DNA from: Cercospora beticola
Lineage: Eukaryota > Ascomycota > Dothideomycetes > Mycosphaerellales > Mycosphaerellaceae
Length of the DNA stretch: 64,000 bases
Assembly (NCBI RefSeq): GCF_033473495.1
Contig: NC_088943.1
Location: forward strand, 248,001 to 312,000
Direction: 5' to 3'
Shown: positions 1-12,215 of the stretch, in pieces
How positions within the stretch are numbered: position 1 is the first letter of the stretch
Layout: each line of letters opens with the position of its first letter
Made by a program: the position numbers and the translations under genes
The notes under the pieces: generated by a model
What the model was told of the DNA's origin: nothing
Seen by the model: the letters and a program-made list of their open reading frames with translations, nothing else
The model's database searches: none

Positions 1-3000
1 GAGTGCTCCAAGCCATGCTGTCAAGTCTTAGCGACATCCAGGAAGCGTGCAGCGAGAGTTTCGGCGTTCTCTTGCATGAAGCACGACGCCACGTGCAATG
101 GAGGCAGGATGTTGGAAGCGACAATCGCTAGACAGTGTCCTAGCTGCGCCACAAGCACGACCGATGTGGTGAGCACGGCAGGTCCAGCCATGCTGCGATA
201 GTATGCAGAAGAAGCTAGTCAGAATGCCCCGACCGCGCAGGTGCTAACGACATGGTTTGCTCCTTATGCATGCCTCGTGGAGTCTCGATGCTGGAATCGC
301 CGGAAGGTTCTCGCGATCTTGGAATATGCTTCAAGTCGAGAAATACACCAACGACACCAGAGAAGTCTCCGCAAACCGTGTTTTCAATGACTGCTCGAAA
401 CGGAGAGCGATGAATGCTCCCTCGCTAAAGCAAGACCAGTGGCTGGCTCAGAAGAATCCGCTCGTAGCGATGAGTGATCCAGTTCATTCCTCGTCGGCTC
501 AGCTGACCCGTGTGTCCAGTGTGTCCACGCTGGATTCATCTCTTCGAAGCGCATACCGAAGGCTGATGTTTCGTTGTGAACAGCAGATGGCAATCCCCTG
601 CCCGCTCTCTTTCGCCCTCGAGCCAGGTCTGCTTCAGACGATGAGTCGCAACGAGATCTTGCCGCATTGCTCAACGAAGCTCCTGTCACCAGACTTCGTC
701 AACGCTGGCTGCGCTGCCCGAGTCTCATCTGCTTGCGCCAGCAGTATGCAATCTCTGTCCGTTGACAGCCGTGGGTTGTGCGCGGCACGCGTAGTCTGAT
801 GATGTGTGTCATGAACCACGGTGTCTCTGTCTATACAGCCCAATCCCTTTGCTCTTCTCGTACTCCTGGCCCCTCCCACAGATGCCAAAGCCAACATATC
901 GCACTGCTCTTTCATCCTCCGCGTGTTCGCCCGCACGCTTGCGAGCGTTTGAGTTGTTTAACCCTAAACAATTCTGTCTCATGTTTGATCATCGACTGTC
1001 GGCGGAGGCTTAGTCTCTGCGGTCTGCGGGGAGGCGCTGGCATCGGAAGAGGTGGATGGAAGGCAGGCGTTGGCCGGGATGGAATTCAATTCGAGGCTCG
1101 AGTTTCGTGGCGTTGATCCTGCTCGTGGAGCGAGGCTGCTCAATAGATTCGTACGTCGTTGTCTGGTGCTGCTCGATACCCTGCCCACTGGACGAGTACC
1201 AAGAAGAGCTGAACCGTGTCGATCATGTTGACGACGCTGTTGCGGTTTAATCCGGGACCTCGAAGGAGACACGGACTCGGTGGACATCACAGGTGCTGCT
1301 TGGCGTGGTCGTCAGGATCCTTGCTGCGAGAGCACGAGGCAAGCTTCTCAAGCTGGTTGTTGGCGGCAGTCTGTTCGTAGGCTTGAAGCCCGCTGGTCCT
1401 CGACTGGTGCAGTGGTGTTGTCGCTCCTCCCATCGACTCTGTCCGGTGGCGCCCTGGTATTGCGCTTCATGAAACCCGGCGGCGTGGAATCAGGGGGGCC
1501 GGCGATGAGGTGGAGCCTCTGTTGCCGAGCAGCTGCGGAGTGGTGTACCTGAGAGTGAATGAGCTGCCAATGTTCGTCGTCAAAGTTGTCGCGGTGGTTG
1601 GGGGCTGGCGGAGGTCGGAATGATGTGCACTCGACGATGGCGATCCAGCAAATGCTGCCGATGCTCCTCTGCGCTATATCTGTGAAGTTTGACCTGGTCT
1701 GTTTATAGAGCTCATCCGAGAGACGAGTATGGTCGCTGGCGCTGCGCAAATTGCTGAGGACGAAAGGCGTTCCGCTGGCCGCCTGAGCTCTACCGCATCG
1801 TCTTCATGCCTCACAGTCGGTCTTGAGTGTCAGTATGCTCCCTCAGCTCGTCAATCAAGGATTTTATCTTCCTCGCAGCTGTTGCAGGCCGTCAAGCTGT
1901 ATCTTCGCCGTCTCATCATATCTGAAAACGGTGCGCTGGAGCTCACCATGCGGAGGGCCTGTTGTGCTTCGAGTCGCTGGAGATGGCAGCATTGCTGGTG
2001 GCTACATGGGCTCCGTTGTAATACTCCCATGCCTCATGGACGATCATGAGCTTCAGTATGCTCGCTCCACTCGCGAATGAAATACGACGTGCACATTGCA
2101 GCTGATGTAGGCGGTTATGCAGTGTCTTCGCCGTCTTGCTGCAGCTAAGAAACGCGTCCTGTAGGCGGCCTCCATGAAGTGAAGGCGTCCTGGCTGCTCC
2201 TGTATCTCTCCGCCGCCGTTCTCCCGAGTCCTTTATCACCCGTAGGACCTGCCCCACTATTTTTTAGGCATTATAACGGACAAACAATGAGCTACTTCCA
2301 TCAAATCAGCAGCTTCAAGCGCTTCAATCTCGACCAATTGGTCTATCAGGTAACTATAACACTTTCTTTCTCTTCTATCGTGAGCGGCAAGGCAATGGCA
2401 ATGGCAAATGGCGGTGGAAAATCGACCCTGGCAAGGTCTGATCATCTTTTTTTGCTGTTTTTGTGCGAAAAGGTTCGAAGCCAGGGGCTGGTCAGCCATG
2501 TTACACAGAGATATCAAGTTCCCTCGCTTTCTTTTTGCACTTCTTGTGGACTTAGGCGATTTTACAGCTTGCTGGCACCGCCAACAACGCATTGGGAATC
2601 GCGTTTTGGCCGCCATTTTGCGCAAAGGCATTGCTTTTGGGCAAAACACTTTCCTCAGCGAGTGCCAGCACCGTCAGATGGTCATATTGCATCGTAAAGA
2701 CATGCGGACTGACTTTTGCCTTGATAGCGGACTTGTGTGATGAAGCAGTTCGCCAGCTCCAAGCTCGAACAACATCATTTTGGTCACTCCTTGCTCCTGG
2801 ACTCGCCGTACAGCTTTGAGACTCCGATGGTGTGCGCACAGGTGAGAGCCAACCAGCGAGCTGAATGCGCCCTCTGGTCACGAACCCACGCAACATAACT
2901 CCGGCAACCATGCGACAACCTCTTTTGCAAAACACGGCCCCCACTACAGCCAGTAACGCCTTCGGATTACTGCGTGTCCGAAGTTGTTCGTTCTTCTCCG

Positions 3001-4502
3001 TTCACCCTCTTACAGACGGCTCGGCGGCAAGCGATGGGCGGCGAGGGCGTCCACATCAATCGCCTGGACACTCGAGCGACCTTTGCCGCCACCGAGAAGC
3101 CTTTCCTCAATGCGCGATCGCTGAATAACAGCCACTCCAATGTCAGCAAAGCCGACCCACGCGCGAGAGCAACGAAAGTCACGGCAGGCGAACATCGACC
3201 TCCTCACTCACGATATGCACTCAGCCGTGACCGTCGACCTGATATGCCAAACACGATTCTTCGAACGCCCACAAGTCGCCTGCAATGCAGCAACTCCGAC
3301 CTCCCTTACCGAACAACATCATCCCGCCTGTTTGCCTCACGAGGTCGATCCTCCTCCCTACCAAACGTCGGCGCGAACCAATCTCAATCACTCGAGAAGA
3401 GTACATGCTGAGTGCAGTACAAGATGGACCGCGGAGAGGCGAACCGATGCATGTGCAGCCGATTCAGGCTTGGAGGAGCGGATCGAGAACATCGACCAGA
3501 CAGGGAAAGGATCTCTACAATCTTGAGCGTCACCGGGCTGAGCTCGCACCGGTGTCAAAAGGTAGGTGATTGGGCTTGGAGTCGGACGGACATGGTGAGT
3601 GTATGAAGAAGAGCCGGATGATATTTCTTGGGTAAGATGCCCTATTGCGATCATCGAGACACTGAATGACGGTAGAGTCGTCGATGTCAAGATAAATTGA
3701 TGCTATATGCGTCCGAAGATGGAGGAAGACAGCATAGGGAAAGCATGCTCCGATAACAAAGCAGTCGCACTGTACGGACGGTTCCGTGCCCATATTCCAG
3801 ACCGGCGAACATTCGACAAAGAATTACGCTCAGGACAACGTTTCAGGTATTTCGGCGCCGTCACGGCAGCATTTCTTCAACCCGCCCAATTTCCGCTGCT
3901 CTGGTGGTGTGACGCACGAGGACCCGATGGATTACCTCTGGCAATGTTGACATAAGCCGCAACTCATACCGTCAACGCGGAAGTCGCGCAATATGTTGTA
4001 GCAAGCACGAATGATCTCTCTGTCACATACAGCCAGCATGTCGATCGGCATGCCGATGCCAGCAACTCCACATACCTCGAACAGCCCGACGCAAGGGCGA
4101 AGCTCAGCGGCAACGACCAATGCTCTCCACCGCACGGAACCACAATCTCGGGACCCGGCAAGTTCCATATGGCACGCTCAGGAATTCAGACTTCGTGTTG
4201 CCATTAGCATTGACCAATACGGGCCACCATTTGGGAGAACGTGATGGCAGCACTGTCCACCTGGAACACCAGCAGTGTAATCTTCGGGAACTATGCTGGG
4301 ACGACGACCTCCCAGCAAGACAGAGTGGAATGCTTGAGCATGGCCGTCTTGCAGGCATCGACCACCGTTGTGCCATATATGAACTCGCGTGGGGACCATG
4401 AAGAATCATCTCACCATCAGGTCGACGATTTGAATTCGACGACCTAGAATCTTTCGTTCAACAAGGTCTCTCACGGATTGACTGCCACTTCGCTCATTCA
4501 AG
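1..4502. other. Region without a supportable gene
   Basis: Open frames here are short (under about 180 codons), overlap one another on both strands and show no recognisable motif, signal peptide or consistent splice pattern. A minus-strand frame near 3932-4168 has a protein-like composition but cannot be joined to neighbours. I see no tRNA, no long repeat and no mobile-element ends. It may hold regulatory sequence or decayed genes. Confidence 0.5.
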
Positions 4503-6545
4503 ATGGCACCCAACCCACAGGTCCCCAGCCTCGGAGGCATCCTAGGAGGTGCTGCTGCTCCAGCACCAGCTGCATCTATCGTCGGAGCAGCTCCGAGTCT
4601 TGCCGCTCCAGCAGCTATTTCCAATGTCGCAGGAGCCGTTCCTGTCGCTGCAGCACTGCCAACAAATGTTGCTGTTCCATCAGCAAACGGTCTCCCAAAT
4701 GTCGCCATCCCAACTGGAAGCATCTTGTCCGTCACCGGCCAGACCGTAGTCCCACTCGCTTCGACTGCACTAGTTCAGTCTCTGGCTGGTCTGCCAATCA
4801 ACTCCGGCATCCCAGGTCTGCCGTCCTTGGCCGGCGCTCTTTCTGGCCTGCCACTTCCAACGACCGCATTGTCGCCAGATCTCCCACTGTCGTCGCTCCC
4901 GACGAACGTGCAGTCCTTGATCCCATCTGGTGTGCCGCTCTCCTTGCCACTGAGCGCTCCCATCTCGGTCTTGCCATCGAGCGTCTTGGAGACTCTTCCA
5001 ACTGGCCTTCCAGGCAACCTTCCCCTGTCGGCTCTGCCAATTCAGAACCCGGCTCTGCCAACTGGCCTTCCATACGTCCCACTCGAGGCCATCTCGCCCG
5101 TTCAGGCTATTCTGGCTACTTTGGGCGAAAGCTTGATTAGCAAGCTCACTGATCAGCTTGCCACGATCATTGCCACGATCACTAGCGCAGTGGCCAATGT
5201 TCCTGTTTCGGGCAATCCGACTGCTGTACTCGCCGGCCTCAGCCGTCACTCGATGAACACGGAGGAGTCTGAGAAGTCTGAGGAGAAGCGTCAATTGCCT
5301 GACGTTCCAGGCAGCCAGGCCGTCGGCGGTGCTGTCAACACTGTCACCAACCTTCTCGGCGGTGTGACTGGCGGTCTGAGCGGAGGCGCTGCTGGCGGTA
5401 GCTCCCCACTTGCCCAGCTTGGTGCTCTGACAGGCGTCACTTCTGCCTTGACTGGAGGTGTCCTCGCCAACAGCAACCCACTTTCGTTCTTGACTGGCGG
5501 CGCCTTGAAGCCTCTCACTGATGGCTCTCTGATCCCAGTTGGCAGCATCGTGGGAGGTCTCACTGGCAACAGCGGCGGAAACATCCTCTCTGGTGTCCAG
5601 AGCTCTCTCGGAAGCGCCGTTTCAAACGGTCTCGGACTTGCAGGCAACGCCGCCAACCCTCTGGCCGGCGTGCAGAACACTGTGCAAGGTGCCATTTCCG
5701 GCCTCACAGGCGGTGCAGCAGGCGGCAACCCTCTCGGTGGTCTTCTCTCCGGTCTTTCTCTGAGCGGTGGCCCGCTGTCCAGCGTTACTGGTGTGCTCGG
5801 TAACCTTGGTCTCGGATCGATCGTCTTGAACGTCGTAAGTCTTCGGCATATCCCAACAGCTCTTCTCCAACAGTAAAGCTAACGATTTTAGGTTTCCCTG
5901 CTCCCAGTCCCACAAAGCCTTCAAGACATCGTCACCTCCCTCGTCTCCACAGTCACCACCTCTCCCGCCAACCTCCTCACCAACCTCCCAACAGGCCAAC
6001 TCACCCAACTTCAATCCGCCCTGTCCCTGCTCAACCTCTTCTCCTCCCTCAACATTGGCTCGCTCGGCCCTCTCCGCGACCTGACCAATGTCCCAGCAAT
6101 TCAATCCGCCGCCTCGCAAATCAACACCCAGGACCTCCTCACCACTCTCTCCCTCCTCAAGACCCCATCTTTCCTCCCAACCAACTTGGCTTCTCCAGGA
6201 GCTCTGCTCTCTAACCCAACTGAGTTGCTTTCCACGATCCAGAAATTGAGCACACAGGTCCAACAGCCCAGCCCAGCTGCTGCTTTCCTCCTTCTGCAGC
6301 AAATTAACGCTGGCGGTCTTGGAGACCTCGTCTCTGCTCTCCCATCTGCCGCTCCAGCTGTCCCAGCTGCACCATCTGCTCCAGCTCTGCCAAACTTGGG
6401 CGCTCTCACTGGAGGCCTCAGTGGAGCTGCTCCAGCTTCCGCCAGCGCGAACGTCGGTGCGAATGGCAATGCTGGAACAACAATCGGCAGGGGAAGGATG
6501 ATGGACAATGAGATGATGGATGAGGAGGAGGTTGCTGAGGAGTAA
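4503..6545 (+). CDS. Gly/Leu/Pro/Ala-rich hydrophobic protein, 661 aa, two exons
   Basis: I do not recognise the family. Exon 1 is 4503-5834 and exon 2 is 5892-6545; the 57-nt intron has a GTAAGT donor, a CTAAC branch point and a TTTTAG acceptor, and both exons are in phase 0. The protein is low-complexity throughout: Pro/Ala/Val/Leu-rich in the first 230 residues, then Gly/Leu/Ser-rich blocks (GG-, LSGL- and GNPL-type repeats). It ends in a short acidic tail with several methionines. A dibasic Lys-Arg at residues 262-263, in the context EEKRQLPD, looks like a Kex2 processing site and divides the two composition blocks. No classical signal peptide follows the chosen ATG; since the sequence just upstream ends in AAG, an unseen 5' exon carrying one is possible. 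A secreted or cell-wall structural role is only inference. Confidence 0.8.
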
Positions 6546-7563
6546 GAGATGAAAGATGACAGGATGGAGCTGGATGAGTGAGAGGAGTATGCTGGTGTTG
6601 TTGAGATGGACAACGGTTCGAGCGTAGAAGTGTAGCGTTGAAAGGAAAATTGATTTGGGGATGTCTTACGAAGGATCAAGAACAGGATGAAGAACGAGAT
6701 GAGAGTAGCTTACGATTGAGTATCAAAACCTCATTTTCTGCAGTTGTTGCTACTGCTGCTGCGATTGCCGATCTTCTTCTGGAGACTTCGCTCTCAATCC
6801 AGTCTGTGTTGTTGAGGCTGAAGGTCAGAATCGGATGTTCTGTGGTTCCTGATGACGGAGACGTGAATTGTACCCATTGCTCCGCCTTCGAAGCTGCTGG
6901 ATAGAGGAGAGTCGTCGACGAGTGTGGTTCTCTGCCTACAGCGGCTTGAACGGAACCGTGTCATTTTCATACTGAAAGCTGTAGGCCAGAGCACACGTAG
7001 AGCAGCAGGAGTGTAAAATCAGTTTGGACGCATGAAGAAGCATACGTTGTAGCAGCGAAAAGCTGGAAGACGCGTGCAGTCTGTGTTGTTGTCTTCGCCG
7101 GCTTCCCCAATCCGTCCTCCCGAACGATCTTCAGACTTGGCGTCTCTCGGATCCAATCTGCACAATGACAGCTGCCATCCAGCTTTCATCAACTTCACGA
7201 TACCCACAAGGCTGTTCATCACGTCCGCAGCTGCAGCCCAGACCCAAGAATACATGTCTTCAGAGCCGGAAATAATCCTCAGTCCCACACCAACAGCCTC
7301 GGCCATGCGAAGCTTCCAGCGGAAGAGGGTCAAGTCCTCCGTTACGAGCGGGGCAGCTTGCATGACGGAGCAACCAGAACCAGCAGCATCATCTCCGTAA
7401 GTGAGGGGTCAGACCGTGTAGCATGGGAGAGGGACGCTGCAGAGACAGGTAGGAGAAGGACTGGAAGAGGAAGCTGTTTCATACTACTTTCCTACTGCTG
7501 CTATTATACTGCTTGCCATCAAGGTGATCATATTGACTTCCCACCAAGCCCACTCAGCGGACG
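6546..7563. other. Intergenic stretch between hydrophobic-protein gene and dehydrogenase
   Basis: It holds the 3' flank of the upstream gene and the promoter of the dehydrogenase. Opposing open frames around 7020-7400 overlap each other and show no family signature, so neither is called. Confidence 0.5.
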
Positions 7564-9014
7564 ATGTCGTCTTTCCAACCACCGAAGAGTATGCGAGCTG
7601 TTGTGCTCAAGGGTGATTATCATGTATGCATTGCTCTCCTCGCCATTCAATGCAGCTCAAGAGCACAAATTTATTGACCCAACCTCACGCGAATACAGGT
7701 CGAAGTCGAAGACCGCCCATACCCGAAAATCAAAAACCCCACCGATGCGATCCTCAAAGTCTCCTCGACCGCCCTCTGCGGCAGCGATCTGCACTTCTAT
7801 CGAGGACACTTGAAGTGTCCGCCCAACTTCATTTGTGGGCATGAATTTGTGGGAGAGATTGTGGAGAAGGGAGATGCGGTGAAGAAGTTTAATATTGGGG
7901 ATAAGGTGAGCAGTGCCGGATGAGAATGGGGAGGGAAGAGCAAGACATGAGCTGATACTGAAGCATGCGATGTAGGTTGTGGTGCCATTCTACACAGCTT
8001 GTGGAGAGTGCTACTATTGTGTGAGAGGACAGGCTTCGCGATGCGCGAAGGGAGAGCTGTTTGGCAATTCGGCGCCGGCGAATACGATTGATGGTATACC
8101 ATCCTGCACAACCATTGAGCTGCAGAGATGTTGAATCTGACAATTTCTTTTAGGCGGCCAAGCCGAATACGTTCGCTGTCCATTGGCAGACACGACCTTC
8201 GTCCTCACGCCAAAAGGCATTCCTGAGGAGATGCTGGTCTTGATGGGTACAGAACTTCTCATCCCAGCATTCATCCACTGCTTCTAACCAAATGGACAGC
8301 CGACATCTTCCCCACCGGCTACTACGCCGCCTCCCGCTACCTCAAGAACCTCCCCGAGCGCGATCGCAAAGAATACACCGTCGTCTGCGTCGGCTGCGGC
8401 CCCGTCGGAATCTGCGCCATAACCTGCGCCCTCACCATGGTCAACACGGTCTACGCCATCGACTCCGTCCCCGAACGCCTCGAGCAAGCCGCCGCCCTCG
8501 GCGCCATCCCCATCAACCTCAGCGATAACCCCGTCCAAAAGATCAAAGACGCCACGCAAGGTCGTGGAGCAGACGTTGTCATGGAAGTTGTGGGTCATGC
8601 AGACGCGTGGAATATGGCATTTGATATGATCAGGCCTTGGGGCGCGATTAGTAGTATTGGAGTTCATACGGAGAAGTGGGAGGTTAATGGGTTGATGTTG
8701 TATGGGAAGAATGTGCAGATGGCGTTTGGACGGTGTCCCGTGAGGAGTATTTTTGAGGAGGCGTTGGAGTTGCTTGTGCAGGAGCAGAAGAAGGTGGCGT
8801 TTTTGTGTGGGAAGACGATGAGCTTGGAGGATGCGCCGCAGGCTTATAAGGTGAGTGGTCCTTTTTCATGATGGCTGGGAGGGAGAGATGGGAAGGGAGT
8901 GGGTCTGGCTGACTTTTGATTGTGCAGGACTTTGAACAGAGAAAGGTGCATAAGATTGTGTTCAAGATGGGGGATAATGTTAAGGAGAAGGAGATCGCGG
9001 CAAGTGGGCAGTAG
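7564..9014 (+). CDS. Zinc-dependent alcohol dehydrogenase (MDR superfamily), 371 aa, six exons
   Basis: A medium-chain dehydrogenase/reductase expected to oxidise or reduce an alcohol/aldehyde with NAD(P). The substrate cannot be told from sequence. Exons: 7564-7623, 7699-7905, 7976-8093, 8154-8246, 8300-8850, 8928-9014; all introns are GT-AG and 53-77 nt, and the frame is kept across every junction. The GroES-like N-half shows the catalytic zinc ligands: Cys47 in ALCGSD and His68-Glu69 in GHEF. The structural zinc site is C98-x2-C101-x2-C104-x7-C112 in CGECYYCVRGQASRC. The Rossmann glycines are GCGPVG at residues 191-196, followed by an acidic residue at the end of the second strand (AIDS), which suggests NAD rather than NADP. 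Length is normal for the family. There is no signal peptide, so a cytosolic location is likely. It converges on the HET gene, with 124 bp between the stop codons. Confidence 0.93.
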
Positions 9015-9138
9015 AACAGATTACCAAACTCTCGATGAATGGATTGGACTGTGTCATGCGATCTATCTGGAAAGCTGCAGTGCCTTTGTGGGCTGCAATG
9101 ATCTCTCGCGCCTTCCATCCATGGGTTGACTGTTCCGC

Positions 9139-11064
9139 TTAAGATTCGAAGAACCTCCATTTGGAGTCTTCCTCGCTGATGATGGAACCTTTGATCGTAA
9201 TAACGTTTATTTTCTCTTCAAGGACAACCTCTTCCTTCGACTCTATCGAAAGCCCGGACCCTTTCCAGGTTCGCTGGAAACGTGGTCCAGTTGCGCGCTT
9301 GCTTGTCGTTATCGTCCAGGCGAATAAATCGCGATCATCGGCGTGACAAGAGAGCGTGAAGTCAATGGGCGCCACAGATGTTTCCGCAGCCAACACCCTA
9401 GGCCTGTCCACGTCTCGACGGATGCTCGAAAAGGCAGAAAAATCTACAATATCCTGAGGATGGTTATAGCGGAAGCCAATGTCCACCACGTGGCGATCGA
9501 GACCCAACATCTCTACCCTTACTCCAGCACAGCATGTCCCACTCTCAATGAACGGCAGATTCTGCGCCAGCAATACATCGGTCCGAGAATTCCAAGCCTC
9601 CGGCGGGACAGCGTCAAGTATTCGTATCTTTTGAGTTGATTCTTCTTCCACACGAAGCCAAAGCTTCGAAAAAGTGTTAAAGGATTGCGAATGGCATAAG
9701 AGCGGCGGTACGAACGTGCTTGGATGCTTTGTCAAGATGGTGGCCGGCCTGTCGTCCCTTTCTGCATCTTTAGTCATTGGAAAAACTATGACCTCTGTGT
9801 GCATAATACTATGCTGTGCCTGAAATGGATTCATCTTGCCATTGGCAATCCAATAATCATTAGCTGCATTTGGACTAGGGAGCTCGAGGAAGCTCCAGCG
9901 ATCCTGTACTGTGGTGGGCGAATCCGCTCGACATAATCTCAACGCAAGTGGACCACGCATATCATCTTCTAGGCGACAGTTCAGCAGTGCGAACGTTGTG
10001 TCCATCAATGTGATCGTGGATAATCGTCTGAATTCCAGTCCGCGATTCGTGAGTCGAAAGTCCGTATCGACCGTCTTCGCATGCCATGGAACAACTTTCG
10101 CTCCGACGTGGAATTGATCTGGAGACTCGGCTAAAATAAGCTCGGTCCCGTTCTTCGAAGTCTTTGGCTGATGAACGAGAAAGGACAGATCTGTTGAGTT
10201 CTTGATGATCTCTTCTTGAAGACGAATAAAGGCTTTCTCTCCTTCTCCGTATAATAGAGGCATACGGATGTCGAAGAGTCCCAGTAAAGAATATGCACGA
10301 TCTTCTTTATAACTTGTCTTACGTCCAGCAGCCCACGACATCTTCTTCGCGATGGTATGGGCGGGATCCGATAGCCATGCAGGATTCACGATTACTCTTC
10401 TATCAATGCCTGTTATGCTTCGCAGACTATTTGACAAGCACCTTTTGACACCCAAGATGGACCATGCCGAGTCGAAGAACACAACGTGCTCAGGAGCGAT
10501 GAGCTCCTGAAGCGTCCAACCTCTGACAGACCAGCGACTCTTCGCGACCTTCTCGTGCCAAAACTCTTGAGCGGCCAGGCAGAGCCATTGTGGCTCGCGG
10601 GGGTCGTGGATCAGCATCTCGTCTACCATGAGCAGGCCTTCCGACCGGTGCGGTGACCCAAATATGTACTTGTGGTACGCAGACTCGCTGGCAGAAGTCC
10701 ACCAGCGGTCGATGGCTTCAGTGAGCTCGGGGCTGTAGGATCCCACGTCAGACAAGAACGCATAGCAAACATCTGCATTCTCATAGTATCGCCACATCGA
10801 ATTGATAGCTTCCGACAGCTCAGCGCTGGACTCTTTATTGATACAGCAGGTGTCCACCCAGGCATATTTCAGACCATCTTTCTGTGCCTGATCGCAAGTC
10901 TGCATAATCTTTGCATAACCCTTCTTCCCCTTGGCTGTCCCGGCTCGGAACTCCTGGTGAGTGACTTCTTCGTCGTTCCACGTGTGGCTAAGGATTGCAT
11001 AGCTGATCCAGTTGCCGCTCATGAAAAACTTGAGTTTTCTTGTCTCAACGTCGATAAACCACAT
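9139..11064 (-). CDS. HET-domain (heterokaryon incompatibility) protein, 641 aa
   Basis: A single-exon gene. The HET domain occupies the N-terminal third and is recognised by YAILSHTW (residues 22-29), VDTCCINK (70-77), RGWTLQELIAP (181-191) and AYSLLGLFDIRMPLLYGEG (257-275), the order seen in fungal HET proteins. HET domains are TIR-related and trigger cell death after non-self recognition or related signals. The remaining ~350 residues are not repetitive: no WD40, ankyrin or NACHT part is visible. The partner that activates it is therefore unknown. The frame is intact with no internal stop, so the gene may be functional. Confidence 0.95.
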   Translation of the reverse strand: MWFIDVETRKLKFFMSGNWISYAILSHTWNDEEVTHQEFRAGTAKGKKGYAKIMQTCDQAQKDGLKYAWVDTCCINKESSAELSEAINSMWRYYENADVCYAFLSDVGSYSPELTEAIDRWWTSASESAYHKYIFGSPHRSEGLLMVDEMLIHDPREPQWLCLAAQEFWHEKVAKSRWSVRGWTLQELIAPEHVVFFDSAWSILGVKRCLSNSLRSITGIDRRVIVNPAWLSDPAHTIAKKMSWAAGRKTSYKEDRAYSLLGLFDIRMPLLYGEGEKAFIRLQEEIIKNSTDLSFLVHQPKTSKNGTELILAESPDQFHVGAKVVPWHAKTVDTDFRLTNRGLEFRRLSTITLMDTTFALLNCRLEDDMRGPLALRLCRADSPTTVQDRWSFLELPSPNAANDYWIANGKMNPFQAQHSIMHTEVIVFPMTKDAERDDRPATILTKHPSTFVPPLLCHSQSFNTFSKLWLRVEEESTQKIRILDAVPPEAWNSRTDVLLAQNLPFIESGTCCAGVRVEMLGLDRHVVDIGFRYNHPQDIVDFSAFSSIRRDVDRPRVLAAETSVAPIDFTLSCHADDRDLFAWTITTSKRATGPRFQRTWKGSGLSIESKEEVVLEEKINVITIKGSIISEEDSKWRFFES

Positions 11065-11390
11065 TTCGGACCAGGACTCGCAGAATTCCAGGATTCGCGG
11101 AAAGAGTAACGTGATGTTTAGTCGGTATTGCGTCGATCACGATGTCCGAAGCTGCCCACTTGCATGCTTCTGCCACAATGTTGTCTACCAGCACAATCCG
11201 TTGACGGCACAGCCCCGCCCCAGCCTCGTCTGATGTGTGGTGACCTCAAGCCACAACATCATCCTGCAGATCTCTTCGCAAAGAAGGCCAAGCTTCAAGT
11301 TCATGGTCTGCAAATGCCATTGATGAGTGAACGATTCAATCACGCACAACCACAACGAAGAATGGTCACCACATCCTCTTCCATAGTCCA
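11065..11390. other. Upstream flank of the HET gene
   Basis: This short gap contains the presumed HET promoter. I see no open frame with protein-like character and no repeat. Confidence 0.5.
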
Positions 11391-12215
11391 CTATGCGATG
11401 CCGCTGTATCCGAAACTGCAAGTCTTCACACCGCATCGAAGCTGATACTCCACCGAAAGGAGCAATTCCAAGCACGTTCTTTGGCTTGAAGGCCTTCGTT
11501 CCAAGTCAGAAACCGTCCCAAGTCTATTAGCATCGTGGCGCGAACAATATACGCGACCGAAGGAATACCAAGAACATAAGATCGACAGCAAGGAAGAAGA
11601 AAGTCGAGCATGAGAAGGTTTAATGTATTTCGGCGTCAGGCCGATTCTTATCTGATATTGCTTCTTCATTTGATCATTCTTACTCATATGGGTCGTCTCC
11701 CTCATTTGACGCTTGTCCTGTCTTCGACGCACCCCTTCAGTGTCGTCGATGTTTTGCCGCCGGGTCTTCGGCTGGCCCTTTGCCGGCGAGTCTGGATTCG
11801 CCGCCCGCTTTTGTGGATGCTTACTGGCAGTCGGCGTGGACTTGAACGGTTGTTTTTGGACAGACTTTCACGAAGACGATACCGGTGGAACGGCTTTTGT
11901 CTGGACGGACCTGGGCGTGTTGAGGGTCGTGCCCTCGAGCAAGTTGATTGGTTCCTCTGCGCTGCTACTGCCGACGGTGGGGACGTTCTCCGGCGCGCTG
12001 TCGCCTTTGGGCTCTTTTTTGATGTAGACGAATGTCTCTACAGACTTGCGCGTCGTGGAAGCCACCGACTGTGTGCGTCTGAGCACAATGCTGGGCGTGA
12101 CTTCATACAGTCGGGCGGGCAAGCTGGCTCGAGTGGGAACGTTTGTCTTCGCCGACGAGGATTGGCCGACTTTGGTGGAGGCTTCTTGCTGTCCTGCACG
12201 ACCTGAGAGACTCAT
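11391..12215 (-). pseudogene. Basic, Ser/Thr/Pro-rich reading frame interrupted by one TGA
   Basis: From the ATG at 12215 the minus strand stays open for 115 codons, meets TGA at 11870-11868, and then stays open in the same frame for another ~158 codons to 11391. Both halves have the same character: disordered, Lys/Arg/Ser/Thr/Pro-rich segments with basic clusters (for example SKHPQKRAAN after the stop and YIKKEPKGDS before it). The last part, below about 11620, is less convincing. I tested an intron over the stop (a GT at 11882 with a downstream CAG): the phase does not work. A CGA-to-TGA change, as produced by C-to-T mutation or RIP, would explain it. A sequencing error is the alternative. 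Function unknown. Confidence 0.5.

Noticed and set aside
2490..2560. HRDIK followed by LVDLGDF on the plus strand, like a kinase loop
   Set aside because: A five-residue match plus a loose DFG-like string is within reach of chance in six frames, and no other kinase sequence surrounds it. The 15-nt match it shares with the 27.7-kb relic is also expected by chance in 64 kb.
11868..11870. Programmed stop-codon readthrough at the TGA
   Set aside because: The following bases (AAG) are not the CTA-type context known to favour readthrough; mutation or error is simpler.
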